From Pelagibacterium sp. 26DY04 (GTDB taxonomy: Bacteria; Pseudomonadota; Alphaproteobacteria; Rhizobiales; Devosiaceae): a stretch of DNA of 64,000 nt. The position numbers and the translations under genes are program-made. The notes under the pieces were generated by a model that saw only the letters and a program-made list of their open reading frames with translations, did not search any database and was not told the origin of the DNA. This document shows, piece by piece, positions 1 to 8,609 of this stretch; within the stretch, counting starts at the first letter, position 1; every line of letters begins with the position of its first letter. The DNA is taken from NCBI RefSeq assembly GCF_031202305.1, contig NZ_CP101731.1, positions 2,232,001-2,296,000 on the forward strand, in the 5' to 3' direction.

Positions 1-1
1 T

Positions 2-1231
2 TCGGTGCCGGCATTTTGGCTAATTTTCGTAGGGTTTAACCTGACATTCTTTATGATGCACCTTACCGGGCTCATGGGAATGCCGCGCCGGGTCTATACC
101 TATCCCTCGAACTTCGGCTGGGATTGGCTGAACCTGCTTTCGAGCGTCGGCGGATTTATTCTTACCATGGGGTTCGCGCTGTTTGCCGTCGACATGGTGC
201 TGCAATTCCGCTTCGGGCGGCGCTTCAGCCGCAATGGCTGGAAGGCGCGGACGCTCGATTGGGCGATGCCCACGCGACCGGCCTCTTATGGCTTTGCCTC
301 ACTTCCGAGCGTCGATCGACGCGCCGATGACATAGATCCCGATCCGCTGGCGGCTGAACTGGCGGCGGGCAAAGGCTATCTCGGCTTCGTGCGCGACAAT
401 CGCATGGAAACCCTCGCGGTGGACATGACCACCGGTCGGCTCGAGCATCTGGTCATGCTCCCCAAACCGACCTTCCTGCCGCTGATCTCGGCGGCTCTGA
501 CCGGAATGGCCGTACTGGCCATGCTGTTCAAGGTCTATATCCTCGCCATTCTTTTTGCGGCCGCGACGGTGGGGAGCTTCCTGTTCTGGTCCGCAGCTAT
601 GGGATCAAGAACCGATAGTGGCCTGGTGCCGGTGGGACGCGGCGAATCCGCACCCCTGGATATCGAGGTCGAGCGCCCGTCACAGTGGTGGGCGATGGTC
701 TTCGCGCTTGCGGCAAACGGCACTCTCTTCGTTTCGCTCCTCTTTGGCACACTCTATCTCTGGCTCGTCGCTCCCGGTTGGCCACCTGCCGAGATCGTTG
801 CTCCCGATCTGTGGCTTTGGCTCACCGCTCCCGCACTCATTTCTGCAAGTATAGCGTGGCGTTTCGGGAGCGGGATAAGTCAGCGAGGCGGCAATTTCAT
901 CCCGGCGGCCATTCTCGCCCTTGTCCTGGATGCGGCGGCAATTGCCGTTGTTTTTCTAAAACTTACCGGCATTTCAGATCCCACTCAACACGCCCATCTG
1001 GCAACCAGTGCCGCCCTGCTCGGCTATGCCGCATTGCATGCGGCGGCAGGATTGGTGTTCTCGATCAACGCCTTGATGAAGAACGCTCAAGGCCATGTCT
1101 CCGCCCGGCGCGGACTGGCTTTGCGCCTGGCTTCGCTGTGGCACGACTATACGGCAGTGACCGGAGTTGCGGTGGTTGCGATGATCGCGCTGATGCCGGG
1201 GTTGATCGGTGCGCTGGCGGGGGTGAGATGA
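2..1231 (+). CDS. Cytochrome c oxidase subunit I, C-terminal part (probable subunit I/III-type fusion), truncated by window edge
   Basis: The open frame enters from the left edge, so the N-terminal catalytic helices are missing. The first ~70 residues match the last two helices of haem-copper oxidase subunit I (FMMHLTGLMGMPRRVYTY, then a helix ending FALFAVDMV), followed by the usual post-helix linker (W..RTLDWAMPTRP). The remaining ~300 residues hold about seven more hydrophobic helices, including paired ones near residues 155-200 and 225-260. This fits the long CoxN/CtaD form with a subunit-III-like tail. The protein would be an inner-membrane terminal oxidase component. Its stop codon overlaps the next start in an ATGA junction, so the two genes are co-translated. 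The fusion is inferred from helix count; the subunit I assignment is strong. Confidence 0.85.
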   Translation, partial: SVPAFWLIFVGFNLTFFMMHLTGLMGMPRRVYTYPSNFGWDWLNLLSSVGGFILTMGFALFAVDMVLQFRFGRRFSRNGWKARTLDWAMPTRPASYGFASLPSVDRRADDIDPDPLAAELAAGKGYLGFVRDNRMETLAVDMTTGRLEHLVMLPKPTFLPLISAALTGMAVLAMLFKVYILAILFAAATVGSFLFWSAAMGSRTDSGLVPVGRGESAPLDIEVERPSQWWAMVFALAANGTLFVSLLFGTLYLWLVAPGWPPAEIVAPDLWLWLTAPALISASIAWRFGSGISQRGGNFIPAAILALVLDAAAIAVVFLKLTGISDPTQHAHLATSAALLGYAALHAAAGLVFSINALMKNAQGHVSARRGLALRLASLWHDYTAVTGVAVVAMIALMPGLIGALAGVR

Positions 1232-1575
1232 GCACGAAATCGCCCGTACCGCCATCGCGTATGTTATTGATTCCGCTCGGCTTCATCATCTGGAGCGTTG
1301 CATTTGTCACGCTTTATGCGACCAACGCGATCGGGTGTGAATTCGGGTGGCCCGAGGGGGTCCAGCGCGGGCTGCTGGTCGCAATTTCCCTAGGTTTTCT
1401 AGGGGGTTCGGCCCTAGCTGGGTGGCTGGTGTTCGCGCATTGGAGGGCCAGGGCGCGGCTTGAGCAAGCCCCTGCTCCGACCCTGTCCATATTGGGCATA
1501 TACGGCTTGGGATCAGCTTTTGTGGCTATGATCGGCCTGGCTATCCCGAGTTTGACGACATCGTTGTGCATCTGA
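1228..1575 (+). CDS. Small three-helix membrane protein of the cytochrome oxidase operon
   Basis: A 115-residue protein starts at an ATG that overlaps the oxidase stop by 4 bp. Three hydrophobic segments are visible at about residues 12-33, 45-67 and 88-110, with a polar CEFGWPEG loop after the first. Small proteins of this kind follow CoxN-type oxidase genes and are treated as accessory or assembly subunits. No catalytic or metal-binding motif can be seen. Position and hydrophobicity support a role in the oxidase complex; the exact role is unknown. Confidence 0.7.
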   Translation: MSTKSPVPPSRMLLIPLGFIIWSVAFVTLYATNAIGCEFGWPEGVQRGLLVAISLGFLGGSALAGWLVFAHWRARARLEQAPAPTLSILGIYGLGSAFVAMIGLAIPSLTTSLCI

Positions 1576-1584
1576 CCCCAAAAA

Positions 1585-2091
1585 TCACGCGTTGGGGTCC
1601 ACCATGATACCGATGCCGTGGTCGAAAACGAGCTTGCCGCCATGCCACCCTGCAAGGCCGGTAAAGATGCCCGCGAGCAGCGAGAGCGCCAATCCGAATG
1701 GCAGGACGGCGTCAGGATCGGCGAGGCGCACGCCCCAATTGGTGCCGGCGATGGCCAATAGCGCCATGGCGGCGATGGCGTGGGTCCAACTGCCGACCCG
1801 GCCGCGGATGCCGGGGACCAGGACCAGTTCCGCAGTGCCGGCGATGCCGGCGGCAACGCCGAACCAGAAAGCAAAGCCCGCCGACCAGACGCCGGCCCGC
1901 ACCCAAAAGGGATCGGCTGTCCACCAGTAGAAGATGTCAGTGCCCAGCGTGGCGAACACCAGCGCGATGGGGAAATGCACCATCATGGCGTGGACGGGAT
2001 GGCCGGCGACCGCGACCGCCGATTGGGCGTCGCGCTCCATGACCTCGGCAATCACCGGACTGACTGAGGAAGTTGACTTGTCTTCGGCCAC
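1585..2091 (-). CDS. DUF2231-family membrane protein
   Basis: A 168-residue protein with four hydrophobic helices. The motif GHPVHAMMVHFPIALV near residue 30 is the hallmark of DUF2231 proteins, with two conserved histidines in or beside the first helix. A GWHGGKLVFDHG segment near the C-terminus is also typical and keeps further histidines at the membrane face. The family is found near oxidases and c-type cytochromes and is suspected to bind haem or metal; its function is not established. It converges on the oxidase operon, with only 9 bp between the two stop codons. Confidence 0.8.
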   Translation of the reverse strand: MAEDKSTSSVSPVIAEVMERDAQSAVAVAGHPVHAMMVHFPIALVFATLGTDIFYWWTADPFWVRAGVWSAGFAFWFGVAAGIAGTAELVLVPGIRGRVGSWTHAIAAMALLAIAGTNWGVRLADPDAVLPFGLALSLLAGIFTGLAGWHGGKLVFDHGIGIMVDPNA

Positions 2092-2146
2092 ACCAGCGCC
2101 CCTCTTTGTACGTGAACGTCAATGCCGGGGGTGCGCGTGAAGTTCC

Positions 2147-3556
2147 CTATTGGTCCTGCGGATCGAGCGGGAGGGTCAGGACGCAGTGCAGCGATGTGGG
2201 TTCGAGCACGAAACGGGTCGATGCGCCCAACTGATAGGGAATTGCTTCTTCGATCAATTGTCGGCCGAAGCCGCGTATTCGGGCGGGATCGGGAAAACGG
2301 GGGGAGAATTTCTCACGCCACTCGATGACGAGCATGGCGTCATCGCCACCGTCGCGCCGGAACCACTCGATATCCACCCTGCCCTGGGGGTCGGCCAGCC
2401 CGCCGTGGCGGACGGTGTTGGTGCTGAGCTCATGGATGACGAGCGTCAGGGTCTGCAGGGTGCCGTCGCCGACAAGGATACGCGGGCCCGTGAGCTTTAC
2501 CCGCTCCCAGTCCTCGGTGACTGCCCCCAGTTCCATCCGCACCAGCGATTCCACGGTCACCGCGTCGCCCTCGGCGCGTGAGAGCAGGCCCTGCACGCGG
2601 GAGAGCGCGCCCAGTCGACTATCGAAAGCGCGCACGAAATCGGGGAGAGAATCCACCATGGAGGCGGTTTGCGAAGCGATGGAGCGGACTACGGCCAGAA
2701 GGTTCCGGGTGCGATGCTGCAACTCTCCGACCAGGATGCCCTGTCGTTCCTGCATTACGCGCATATCGTGGATATCGGCAGCCGATCCTACCCATTCCTG
2801 CGGACCTCCGGCGCCGGCGCGGATGGGGACGGCCCGGGTCTGATGCCAGCGATACATGCCGTCGCGCTCACGACGGATCCTGTGTTCGCCGTAGTAATTT
2901 TCCCCGTCCTCTCCCGCCTCCTCCCATTTCTTGAGCGCCAGATGCCGATCGTCAGGATGGATGGCATCGAGCCAGCCATAGCCTTCCGATTGCTCGTTGG
3001 ACATGCCCGTATAGGCAGCCCATTGGGGAGAAGCCCATGTCCGCTTGCCTTCCGTGGTGGAACGGAAGACCAGATGGGGGACGGTCGTTGCCAGCAGGCG
3101 AAAGCGCTCCTCGCTTTCCATGAGAGCGATTTCGTGCTGACGGCGCAGGGTCATATCCTGGCCGATTTTGAGGAAACCTTTTGGAGACCCCTCCGTGTCC
3201 TTGAGCGGCCATACGCTGCCCTCGATATAGACGCGCGAGCCCGACCGATGCTGATGCCAACGCACGTCGGGCGCATAGCCACGGCTCAAGGCGGTCTGGA
3301 GTTCCTGCCAATGAGCGCCACTCTCCCGATCTTCGGGGACGAACAGCAGCGCGCCGGACTTGCCCAATATATCCTCGGAATTCCAGCCGAAGACATTGGC
3401 GGCTCCAGGAGGCCAACTGTCGATATTGCCGTCGCGGTCGGTGGTGAAAATGGCATAATCGCGAGCGTTCTCGACGATCAGACGAAACCGCTCTTCTCCG
3501 TCAGACACGTCCGCCACCCGCATCGCCGTGCTTTCGTCGTTGCGGTCCTGGCCCAT
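2147..3556 (-). CDS. PAS-PAS HWE-family sensor histidine kinase
   Basis: A soluble 469-residue kinase with two PAS domains (about residues 20-135 and 145-265) and an HWE-type kinase core. The phosphoacceptor His281 lies in GELQHRTRNLLAVV. An ATPase region follows, with VIHELSTNTVRHGG as the N box. No membrane helix is present, so it senses a cytoplasmic signal, perhaps light, redox or a small ligand through PAS. I chose the second of two adjacent ATGs because AGGAGG sits 5 nt upstream of it. A longer upstream frame would overlap the preceding receiver gene. It is the last gene of a three-gene operon with two stand-alone receivers. Confidence 0.88.
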   Translation of the reverse strand: MGQDRNDESTAMRVADVSDGEERFRLIVENARDYAIFTTDRDGNIDSWPPGAANVFGWNSEDILGKSGALLFVPEDRESGAHWQELQTALSRGYAPDVRWHQHRSGSRVYIEGSVWPLKDTEGSPKGFLKIGQDMTLRRQHEIALMESEERFRLLATTVPHLVFRSTTEGKRTWASPQWAAYTGMSNEQSEGYGWLDAIHPDDRHLALKKWEEAGEDGENYYGEHRIRRERDGMYRWHQTRAVPIRAGAGGPQEWVGSAADIHDMRVMQERQGILVGELQHRTRNLLAVVRSIASQTASMVDSLPDFVRAFDSRLGALSRVQGLLSRAEGDAVTVESLVRMELGAVTEDWERVKLTGPRILVGDGTLQTLTLVIHELSTNTVRHGGLADPQGRVDIEWFRRDGGDDAMLVIEWREKFSPRFPDPARIRGFGRQLIEEAIPYQLGASTRFVLEPTSLHCVLTLPLDPQDQ

Positions 3557-3572
3557 CATGTCCTCCTGGAGG

Positions 3573-4076
3573 TCAGGCGTTGCCGTGCATGACCTCAAAA
3601 AGCAGGCGTGCCCAACGATCCTGCACTGTTTCGGAAGACCGCACAACGCTTGGCCGTATAACCGGTTCTACCGGCTGTCTCAGGTTGGAGGGGGCTTGCG
3701 GGCGGAACGCCGCCACCTTGCGCCGCAGATGCGCCAGATCGAGCGGCTTGTGCAGCGTATCGACCGAGCGGTAGCGCGCATCGATCCGATCGTCCTGATA
3801 GGCGGTGGCAAAGACGATGGGGACGCCGCGAGCCGTCAGCACGTCGACCAGCTCGTAGACTTCTTCGCCGAACAGTTTGATGTCGAGAATGGCGCCGTCG
3901 AGGCGTCGTTTGCCGATGATGAGGTTCGCATAATGAACCGTGGGCGCCGGCCCAAGCACGTGAACGCCGTGGCTTTTGAGGTCGTTGCAGACCTCGCGCG
4001 CCAGCACATAGTCGTCCTCGACGACCAGCACGCATTTGCCGGCTATATCGGATGCAGTGTCTTCATTCGGATTCAT
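3573..4076 (-). CDS. Single-domain response regulator with C-terminal extension
   Basis: A receiver domain spans about residues 14-125: acidic pair in VLVVEDD (20-22), phosphoacceptor Asp65 in AILDIKL, T/S switch in VFATAY and Lys in LHKPLDL. A ~40-residue basic tail follows that is not a DNA-binding domain, so output is probably by protein-protein contact or phosphotransfer. It starts with an ATGA overlap on the upstream receiver gene and lies 16 bp before the HWE kinase. Such kinases often signal through output-less receivers. The specific target is unknown. Confidence 0.87.
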   Translation of the reverse strand: MNPNEDTASDIAGKCVLVVEDDYVLAREVCNDLKSHGVHVLGPAPTVHYANLIIGKRRLDGAILDIKLFGEEVYELVDVLTARGVPIVFATAYQDDRIDARYRSVDTLHKPLDLAHLRRKVAAFRPQAPSNLRQPVEPVIRPSVVRSSETVQDRWARLLFEVMHGNA

Positions 4077-4474
4077 GCAACCCCCGAACTGTCTCGTGCG
4101 GCCAGATAGCCGGCGAGAACTTCTCCAAGGACCACCGGGTCGGTGGGCTTCTCAAACCGCCTTACGTGGGAGAGCGCGGGTGGAATGGCCCAGTGGTCGT
4201 AACCCGTGGCGAAGACGAACGGAATGCTTCGCTCCGCCAGACGCTCGGCGACCGGAAAGACCGGACGGCCGCGGACGTTAATGTCGAGGACCGCCGCATC
4301 AGGCAGGAAATCCCGCCCCTTGAGCGCTTCCAAAGCGTCTTCGACGCGGGAAAACGGCCCAATGATCCGCGCGCCCAATTCCTCGAGCGCCACTTCGATA
4401 TTGATCGCGATCAGATATTCGTCTTCGACAATCATGATGGCTTTCCCCGACAGTGCTGGGTTGGCCGATGCCAT
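4073..4474 (-). CDS. Single-domain response regulator
   Basis: A 133-residue stand-alone receiver: MIVEDEY at about residues 14-20, phosphoacceptor Asp64 in AVLDINVRGRPVF, VFATGYD switch and the RRFEKPT lysine. The start at 4474 has a GGAGG 6-7 nt upstream; the longer frame to 4546 lacks one. It is the first gene of the receiver-receiver-HWE kinase operon. Together the three form a short phosphorelay without a DNA-binding output in the window. CheY-like competition or a partner-switching role are alternatives. Confidence 0.87.
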   Translation of the reverse strand: MASANPALSGKAIMIVEDEYLIAINIEVALEELGARIIGPFSRVEDALEALKGRDFLPDAAVLDINVRGRPVFPVAERLAERSIPFVFATGYDHWAIPPALSHVRRFEKPTDPVVLGEVLAGYLAARDSSGVA

Positions 4475-4586
4475 GTGTGCCCTCCGCTGGGTTTTGCCGT
4501 AAGCGGCATCACTCGCAAGAACCACCAGCGCGACGGTTCGTTGCACGCCGCAGGCATATTAAGCGCATCGGCGGCCCGGTCCAGTT

Positions 4587-4611
4587 GGAACGCGCCTCGC
4601 CCTCTCCCGTT
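4587..4611 (+). promoter_or_regulatory. EcfG (general stress sigma) promoter candidate
   Basis: GGAAC at 4587-4591 and CGTT at 4608-4611 are separated by exactly 16 bp, a full match to the alphaproteobacterial EcfG/SigT consensus GGAAC-N16/17-CGTT. It faces the flavodoxin-fold reductase gene about 105 bp downstream. The match is seen directly; use as a promoter is inferred. Confidence 0.6.
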
Positions 4612-4715
4612 GATTGCGGAGGGACCAACCCGGTCTATCCAGGCTGCCGTGTCTTTCCCTCGCAAACCTTAACGCAGGTTAAGGCCATCAATCCCGGAAT
4701 CAATAAGAAAAGCTC

Positions 4716-5336
4716 ATGCCAAAATCACTCTCCGCTCTTGCTTTGAACGGCACTCTTAAAACCTCGGCCAAAGGCGAGACCTCCTCGACCGACAGGATGA
4801 TCACGCTGCTTCTCGACACGCTGAAGGCCGAAGGCATAGAGGGCGAGACGATCCGGCTGGCCGATCATTCGATTCTGCCCGGCGTCACGTCCGATGAAGG
4901 GGCCGGCGACGACTGGCCCGATATCCGCCGCCGCATAATGGATGCCGATATCCTCATCGCCGGCTCGCCGGTCTGGCTGGGCCAGCCGTCGAGCGTCATC
5001 AAGCGGGCCCTCGAACGCATGGACGCGTTCCTTTCCGAAACGGACGATCGGGGCCACATGCCAAGCTATGGCAAGGTGGCGATGGTTGCGACCGTGGGCA
5101 ACGAAGATGGGGCGCATCACGTTTCGGCCGAGCTGTTCCAGGCGCTCAACGACGTGGGCTTCACACTTGCGCCCAATGCGGTTTCCTATTGGGTGGGAGA
5201 GGCCATGAGCTCGACCGATTTCAAGGATCTTGCCAGCGTGCCCGAGGTTGTAACGAACGCTGCGACCATGGCCGCGCGGACGGCCGCGCATCTGGCAAGG
5301 CTATTGGCCGACCAGCCTTACCCCAGTGTCAAATAG
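4716..5336 (+). CDS. Flavodoxin-fold NAD(P)H-dependent (FMN) oxidoreductase
   Basis: A 206-residue protein with the flavodoxin-like fold of NADPH-dependent FMN reductases: an N-terminal strand with the phosphate-binding loop LNGTLKTSAKGETSST, then the flavin-contact motif GSPVWLGQPSSVIKRALERMD at about 84-104 (shown here in part as GSPVWLGQPSS). The family reduces flavins or quinones with NAD(P)H, often in stress protection. An EcfG-type promoter lies upstream, consistent with a stress role. It precedes a Crp/Fnr gene by 18 bp, so the two may be co-transcribed. The substrate cannot be read from sequence. Confidence 0.8.
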   Translation: MPKSLSALALNGTLKTSAKGETSSTDRMITLLLDTLKAEGIEGETIRLADHSILPGVTSDEGAGDDWPDIRRRIMDADILIAGSPVWLGQPSSVIKRALERMDAFLSETDDRGHMPSYGKVAMVATVGNEDGAHHVSAELFQALNDVGFTLAPNAVSYWVGEAMSSTDFKDLASVPEVVTNAATMAARTAAHLARLLADQPYPSVK

Positions 5337-5354
5337 ATCAAGGAGTAGACGGAT

Positions 5355-6092
5355 TTGACCGACCTGCTCGTTGCCCGGCTTGAAAGCCATCTTCCTCTCG
5401 ATCAGGCCGAACGCGCCGGCCTGCTGGCCCTGCCCGCACAACTTCGGCATGTGTCGGGGCGCGGTTCTCCCCTGGCGGGAAAACTGGCCGAACAGCATGT
5501 CCACGTTCTCGAGGACGGTTTTGCCTGCCGATATCGCGACCTTTCCGATGGCCGGCGCCAAATCCTCTCCCTGCTGGTTCCCGGCGACCTTATCGATCTG
5601 CGCCAATTCGTGCTCGGGGGGAGCCAACCGCCGCTGATCGCCCTTTCCCCGCTTTCGGTGCGAGCCATTCCCAACGGCAATTTGTTCAAGCTGCTGGAAG
5701 GCTCGCCCCGCATCACCCGCGCGCTCTGGAGCACTACATTGGTCGAGGAATCCATATCGCGCGAATGGCTGGTGAGCGTGGGCAAGCGTTCGGCCATCGA
5801 GCGGGTGGCCCATCTTCTGTGCGAAATCTATCTGCGGCTTGCCGCCGTGGGCCGCAATGACGGCGCCCGCTTTCCATTGCCTTTGACCCAGAGCGAATTG
5901 GCCGATGTGCTGGGCCTTTCGACGGTGCACGTCAACCGCACGCTACAGGAGTTGCGCAAATCCAGGCTGATCGCGTTCCAGTCCGGAACCGTCGAGATCT
6001 TCAATTTCGACGCGTTGGCCGATTTGGCGCTGTTCGCGCCCGGCTACCTGCATCTGCGCGATACGCATAAGCCCAGGCCGGCTGCCGCTTAG
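5355..6092 (+). CDS. Crp/Fnr-family transcriptional regulator
   Basis: A 245-residue regulator with an N-terminal cyclic-nucleotide-type beta-barrel (about 20-130; RQILSLLVPGDLIDLRQF) and a C-terminal winged helix (about 160-230; LTQSELADVLGLSTVHVNRTL, core LADVLGLSTVHVNRTL). It lacks the N-terminal cysteine cluster of FNR, so oxygen sensing through an iron-sulfur cluster is not indicated. Translation probably begins at TTG, with AAGGAG 9 nt upstream. It follows the flavodoxin-fold reductase and may control it or other redox or stress genes. Related proteins are common in rhizobia near stress genes; the ligand is unknown. Confidence 0.87.
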   Translation: MTDLLVARLESHLPLDQAERAGLLALPAQLRHVSGRGSPLAGKLAEQHVHVLEDGFACRYRDLSDGRRQILSLLVPGDLIDLRQFVLGGSQPPLIALSPLSVRAIPNGNLFKLLEGSPRITRALWSTTLVEESISREWLVSVGKRSAIERVAHLLCEIYLRLAAVGRNDGARFPLPLTQSELADVLGLSTVHVNRTLQELRKSRLIAFQSGTVEIFNFDALADLALFAPGYLHLRDTHKPRPAAA

Positions 6093-6129
6093 GCTTATCG
6101 AAACTCAACGGTTTTGCGGGCGCTGAGGG

Positions 6130-8607
6130 TCAGTCCTTCAATTTCGGGAGGGACTGCCTGATCTTGGCGTAGTCGGGCCAGGGATCGGTCCTGGCCCGCT
6201 CGGCGGCGGCTTCGAGCGAGAAGCTGTTGGCCGCCGTCAGCGATGGCACCTCGTCCCAGCCGACCGGAACAGCGACCGGGGCGCCCTGACGGGCACGGCT
6301 CGAAAAGGGAGCGATGGCGGTAGAGCCGCGCTCATTGCGCAGATAGTCGATGAAGAGCTTGCCCTTGCGCGCCTTTTTCGAGAGCGTCGCTGTGAACCTG
6401 TCGGGCTCGTCGGCGGCCATCTGCCTTGCAAACGCGGCGGTGAACGCCTTGACCGCGGGCCATTCGGCCCGGCGGGTAATGGGCGCTATGACGTGCAGCC
6501 CCTTGCCGCCAGTGACCATCGGAAAGGTCTTGAGCCCCAGGTCGGCCAAGCGATCCCGGATATCCATGGCGGCGGATTTGACGTCACCGAAATCGAGACC
6601 TTCATCGGGATCGATGTCGAAAACGATGCGGTCCGCCTTTTCGATCAGGTCGCGACGTGAGCCCCAGATGTGAAATTCGAGCACGCCCATCTGCACGCCG
6701 GCAAGAAGGCCCTTGAGGCTGTCGAGCGTGAAATAATCGGCCTTTGTGCCGTCCTTTTCGGTGATCGAGACGGTGTCCATGCCCTGCGTGAAGCCGCCGG
6801 TATCGTGCTTTTGGAAAAAGCAGTGCTTGGCGCGGCCAGCGGGGCAGCGCACGAGGCTGAGAGGCCGGTCGGAGATGTAGGGCAGCATGGCGTCGACGAC
6901 GGCGGCATAATAGGCGGCCAGGCGCGCCTTGGTGACGCCCTGCTCGGGATAGAGCACCTTGTCCGGGCTGGAGAGCTTAATGCCGGCCTTTTCGGCGGCG
7001 GCGATGCCGTCCTCGTCGGAAAGCGTCATGGTCTTGGCTCCCTTGGCCTCGGCTCCTTTGGCCTTGGCCGGCGTTTCGAGCGCGATGCCCTTGGCCGGCT
7101 TGTCCTCGCGCAGGCCCAGAAACGACGGGTGCCGCAGCGCGCCATCCGGCGTCACCTCTGTATAGGCGATTTCCGCCAGAAGGCGCGGATCGACCCAGCG
7201 CACGCCGCGGGTCATGGGGCGCGGCACGCCGGTGAGCGGAGCCGTCTTGCGCGCCCCGGCCTCCAGCATTTTCTGCAACTGGGCCCGCATATCGTCGGAA
7301 AAGCCGGTGCCGACCCTTCCGCGATAAACGAGCTTGCCGTTCTCCTGGGTGGCCAGGAGCAGCGAGGCGAAGACGCCGCGGCGCTTTTCCGACGGGGTCC
7401 AGCCCACGATGATGAATTCCTGGCGCAGCGTGCATTTGACCTTGAGCCAGGATTTGCCACGGCCCGAGCGGTAGGACGCATCGGTCCGCTTGGCGATGAT
7501 ACCCTCATGGCCGGCCTTGCAGATGGCGGTGAACACCTCCTCGCCCTTGCCCGAAATTGTGGGCGAGAGCTGGACGGGATCGTACCGCGTGCGGCTGCCG
7601 AGCAAACCTTCGAGTGCTTCCTTGCGCTCGGAAAGCGGCCGGGAACGCAGCGACTTGCCGTCGAGTTCAAGCAGATCGAAGGCAAAATAGACCAGCGGGC
7701 CGCCATTGGAGAGATGGGTCTTAAGCGTTGAAAAGCTGGTCTTGCCGTTCTCGTCGAAGGCACACAGCTCGCCATCGATGAGCGCGCTCGACCTCGTTAT
7801 CCCGGCGAGCGGGGCAACGAGGGAAGCGAACTTGTCGGTCCAGTCCAGCCCGTTGCGGGTGTAGAGCCGTACGCTATCGCGCGAGATCGCCGCAAGGCAG
7901 CGATAGCCGTCATATTTCATCTCAAACAGCCAGTCTTTGCCAGCCGGGACGGTATCGACAAGGGTGGCAAGCTGCGGTTCCACGAATTTGGGCAACGGCT
8001 TGTCGGTTTTTCGCGGCCGCTTCTTGGGCGCTTTGCCGGTAGCGATAGCGTCCATGGCGCGGCCGGTGGAAACGCTGGTATCGGCGTCGAGTAGCGTGCT
8101 GCCGTCCTCGGTCGCGTGCTCGTCAAGCTCCTTGATGAGCAGCCAGTTTTCGCTCTTTTCGCCCGAGCGCGGCTTCATGCGCACCAGAGCCCAACCGCCC
8201 TTCATGCGCTCGCCGTCGAGGCGGATCTTGAGCTTGCCGGATTTGAAGCCCTTCTTTGGATCCTCAATCGGCTCCCAGGTGCCGAAATCCCAAAGCATGA
8301 CGGTGCCGCCGCCATATTGGCCCTTGGGAATGGTGCCCTCGAAGGTGGCGTAGTCGAGCGGGTGATCCTCGGTGCGCACGGCGAGGCGCTTGTCGGCCGG
8401 ATCGGTGCTGGGGCCGCGCGTGACTGCCCAGCTTTTGAGCACGCCTTCGTATTCGAGACGGAAATCGTAGTGCAGTCGGGTCGCGTCGTGCTTTTGGACC
8501 ACGAATATGTTGCCGGAAGTCGAGCGATCCCCGCCGGTGGGCTCGCTGGTCCTGGTGAAGTCGCGCTTGGCGCGATATTCCTCGAGCAGGTCGCGGGCGC
8601 GCGCCAT
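6130..8607 (-). CDS. ligD: ATP-dependent DNA ligase D (NHEJ), copy 1
   Basis: An 825-residue three-domain enzyme of bacterial non-homologous end joining. Order: 3'-phosphoesterase (about 1-190; RLHYDFRLEYEGVLKSW), ATP-dependent ligase (about 205-515; adenylated Lys231 in FEMKYDGYR) and archaeo-eukaryotic primase-type polymerase (about 535-825; EFHIWGS and FDIDPDEGLDF acid pair). All catalytic signatures look intact and the length is normal. It starts 2 bp after the ku stop codon, so Ku and LigD are made together. Ku recruits LigD to broken ends, where it trims, fills and seals. A second ligD lies at 17.8-20.2 kb. Confidence 0.97.
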   Translation of the reverse strand: MARARDLLEEYRAKRDFTRTSEPTGGDRSTSGNIFVVQKHDATRLHYDFRLEYEGVLKSWAVTRGPSTDPADKRLAVRTEDHPLDYATFEGTIPKGQYGGGTVMLWDFGTWEPIEDPKKGFKSGKLKIRLDGERMKGGWALVRMKPRSGEKSENWLLIKELDEHATEDGSTLLDADTSVSTGRAMDAIATGKAPKKRPRKTDKPLPKFVEPQLATLVDTVPAGKDWLFEMKYDGYRCLAAISRDSVRLYTRNGLDWTDKFASLVAPLAGITRSSALIDGELCAFDENGKTSFSTLKTHLSNGGPLVYFAFDLLELDGKSLRSRPLSERKEALEGLLGSRTRYDPVQLSPTISGKGEEVFTAICKAGHEGIIAKRTDASYRSGRGKSWLKVKCTLRQEFIIVGWTPSEKRRGVFASLLLATQENGKLVYRGRVGTGFSDDMRAQLQKMLEAGARKTAPLTGVPRPMTRGVRWVDPRLLAEIAYTEVTPDGALRHPSFLGLREDKPAKGIALETPAKAKGAEAKGAKTMTLSDEDGIAAAEKAGIKLSSPDKVLYPEQGVTKARLAAYYAAVVDAMLPYISDRPLSLVRCPAGRAKHCFFQKHDTGGFTQGMDTVSITEKDGTKADYFTLDSLKGLLAGVQMGVLEFHIWGSRRDLIEKADRIVFDIDPDEGLDFGDVKSAAMDIRDRLADLGLKTFPMVTGGKGLHVIAPITRRAEWPAVKAFTAAFARQMAADEPDRFTATLSKKARKGKLFIDYLRNERGSTAIAPFSSRARQGAPVAVPVGWDEVPSLTAANSFSLEAAAERARTDPWPDYAKIRQSLPKLKD

Positions 8608-8609
8608 GG

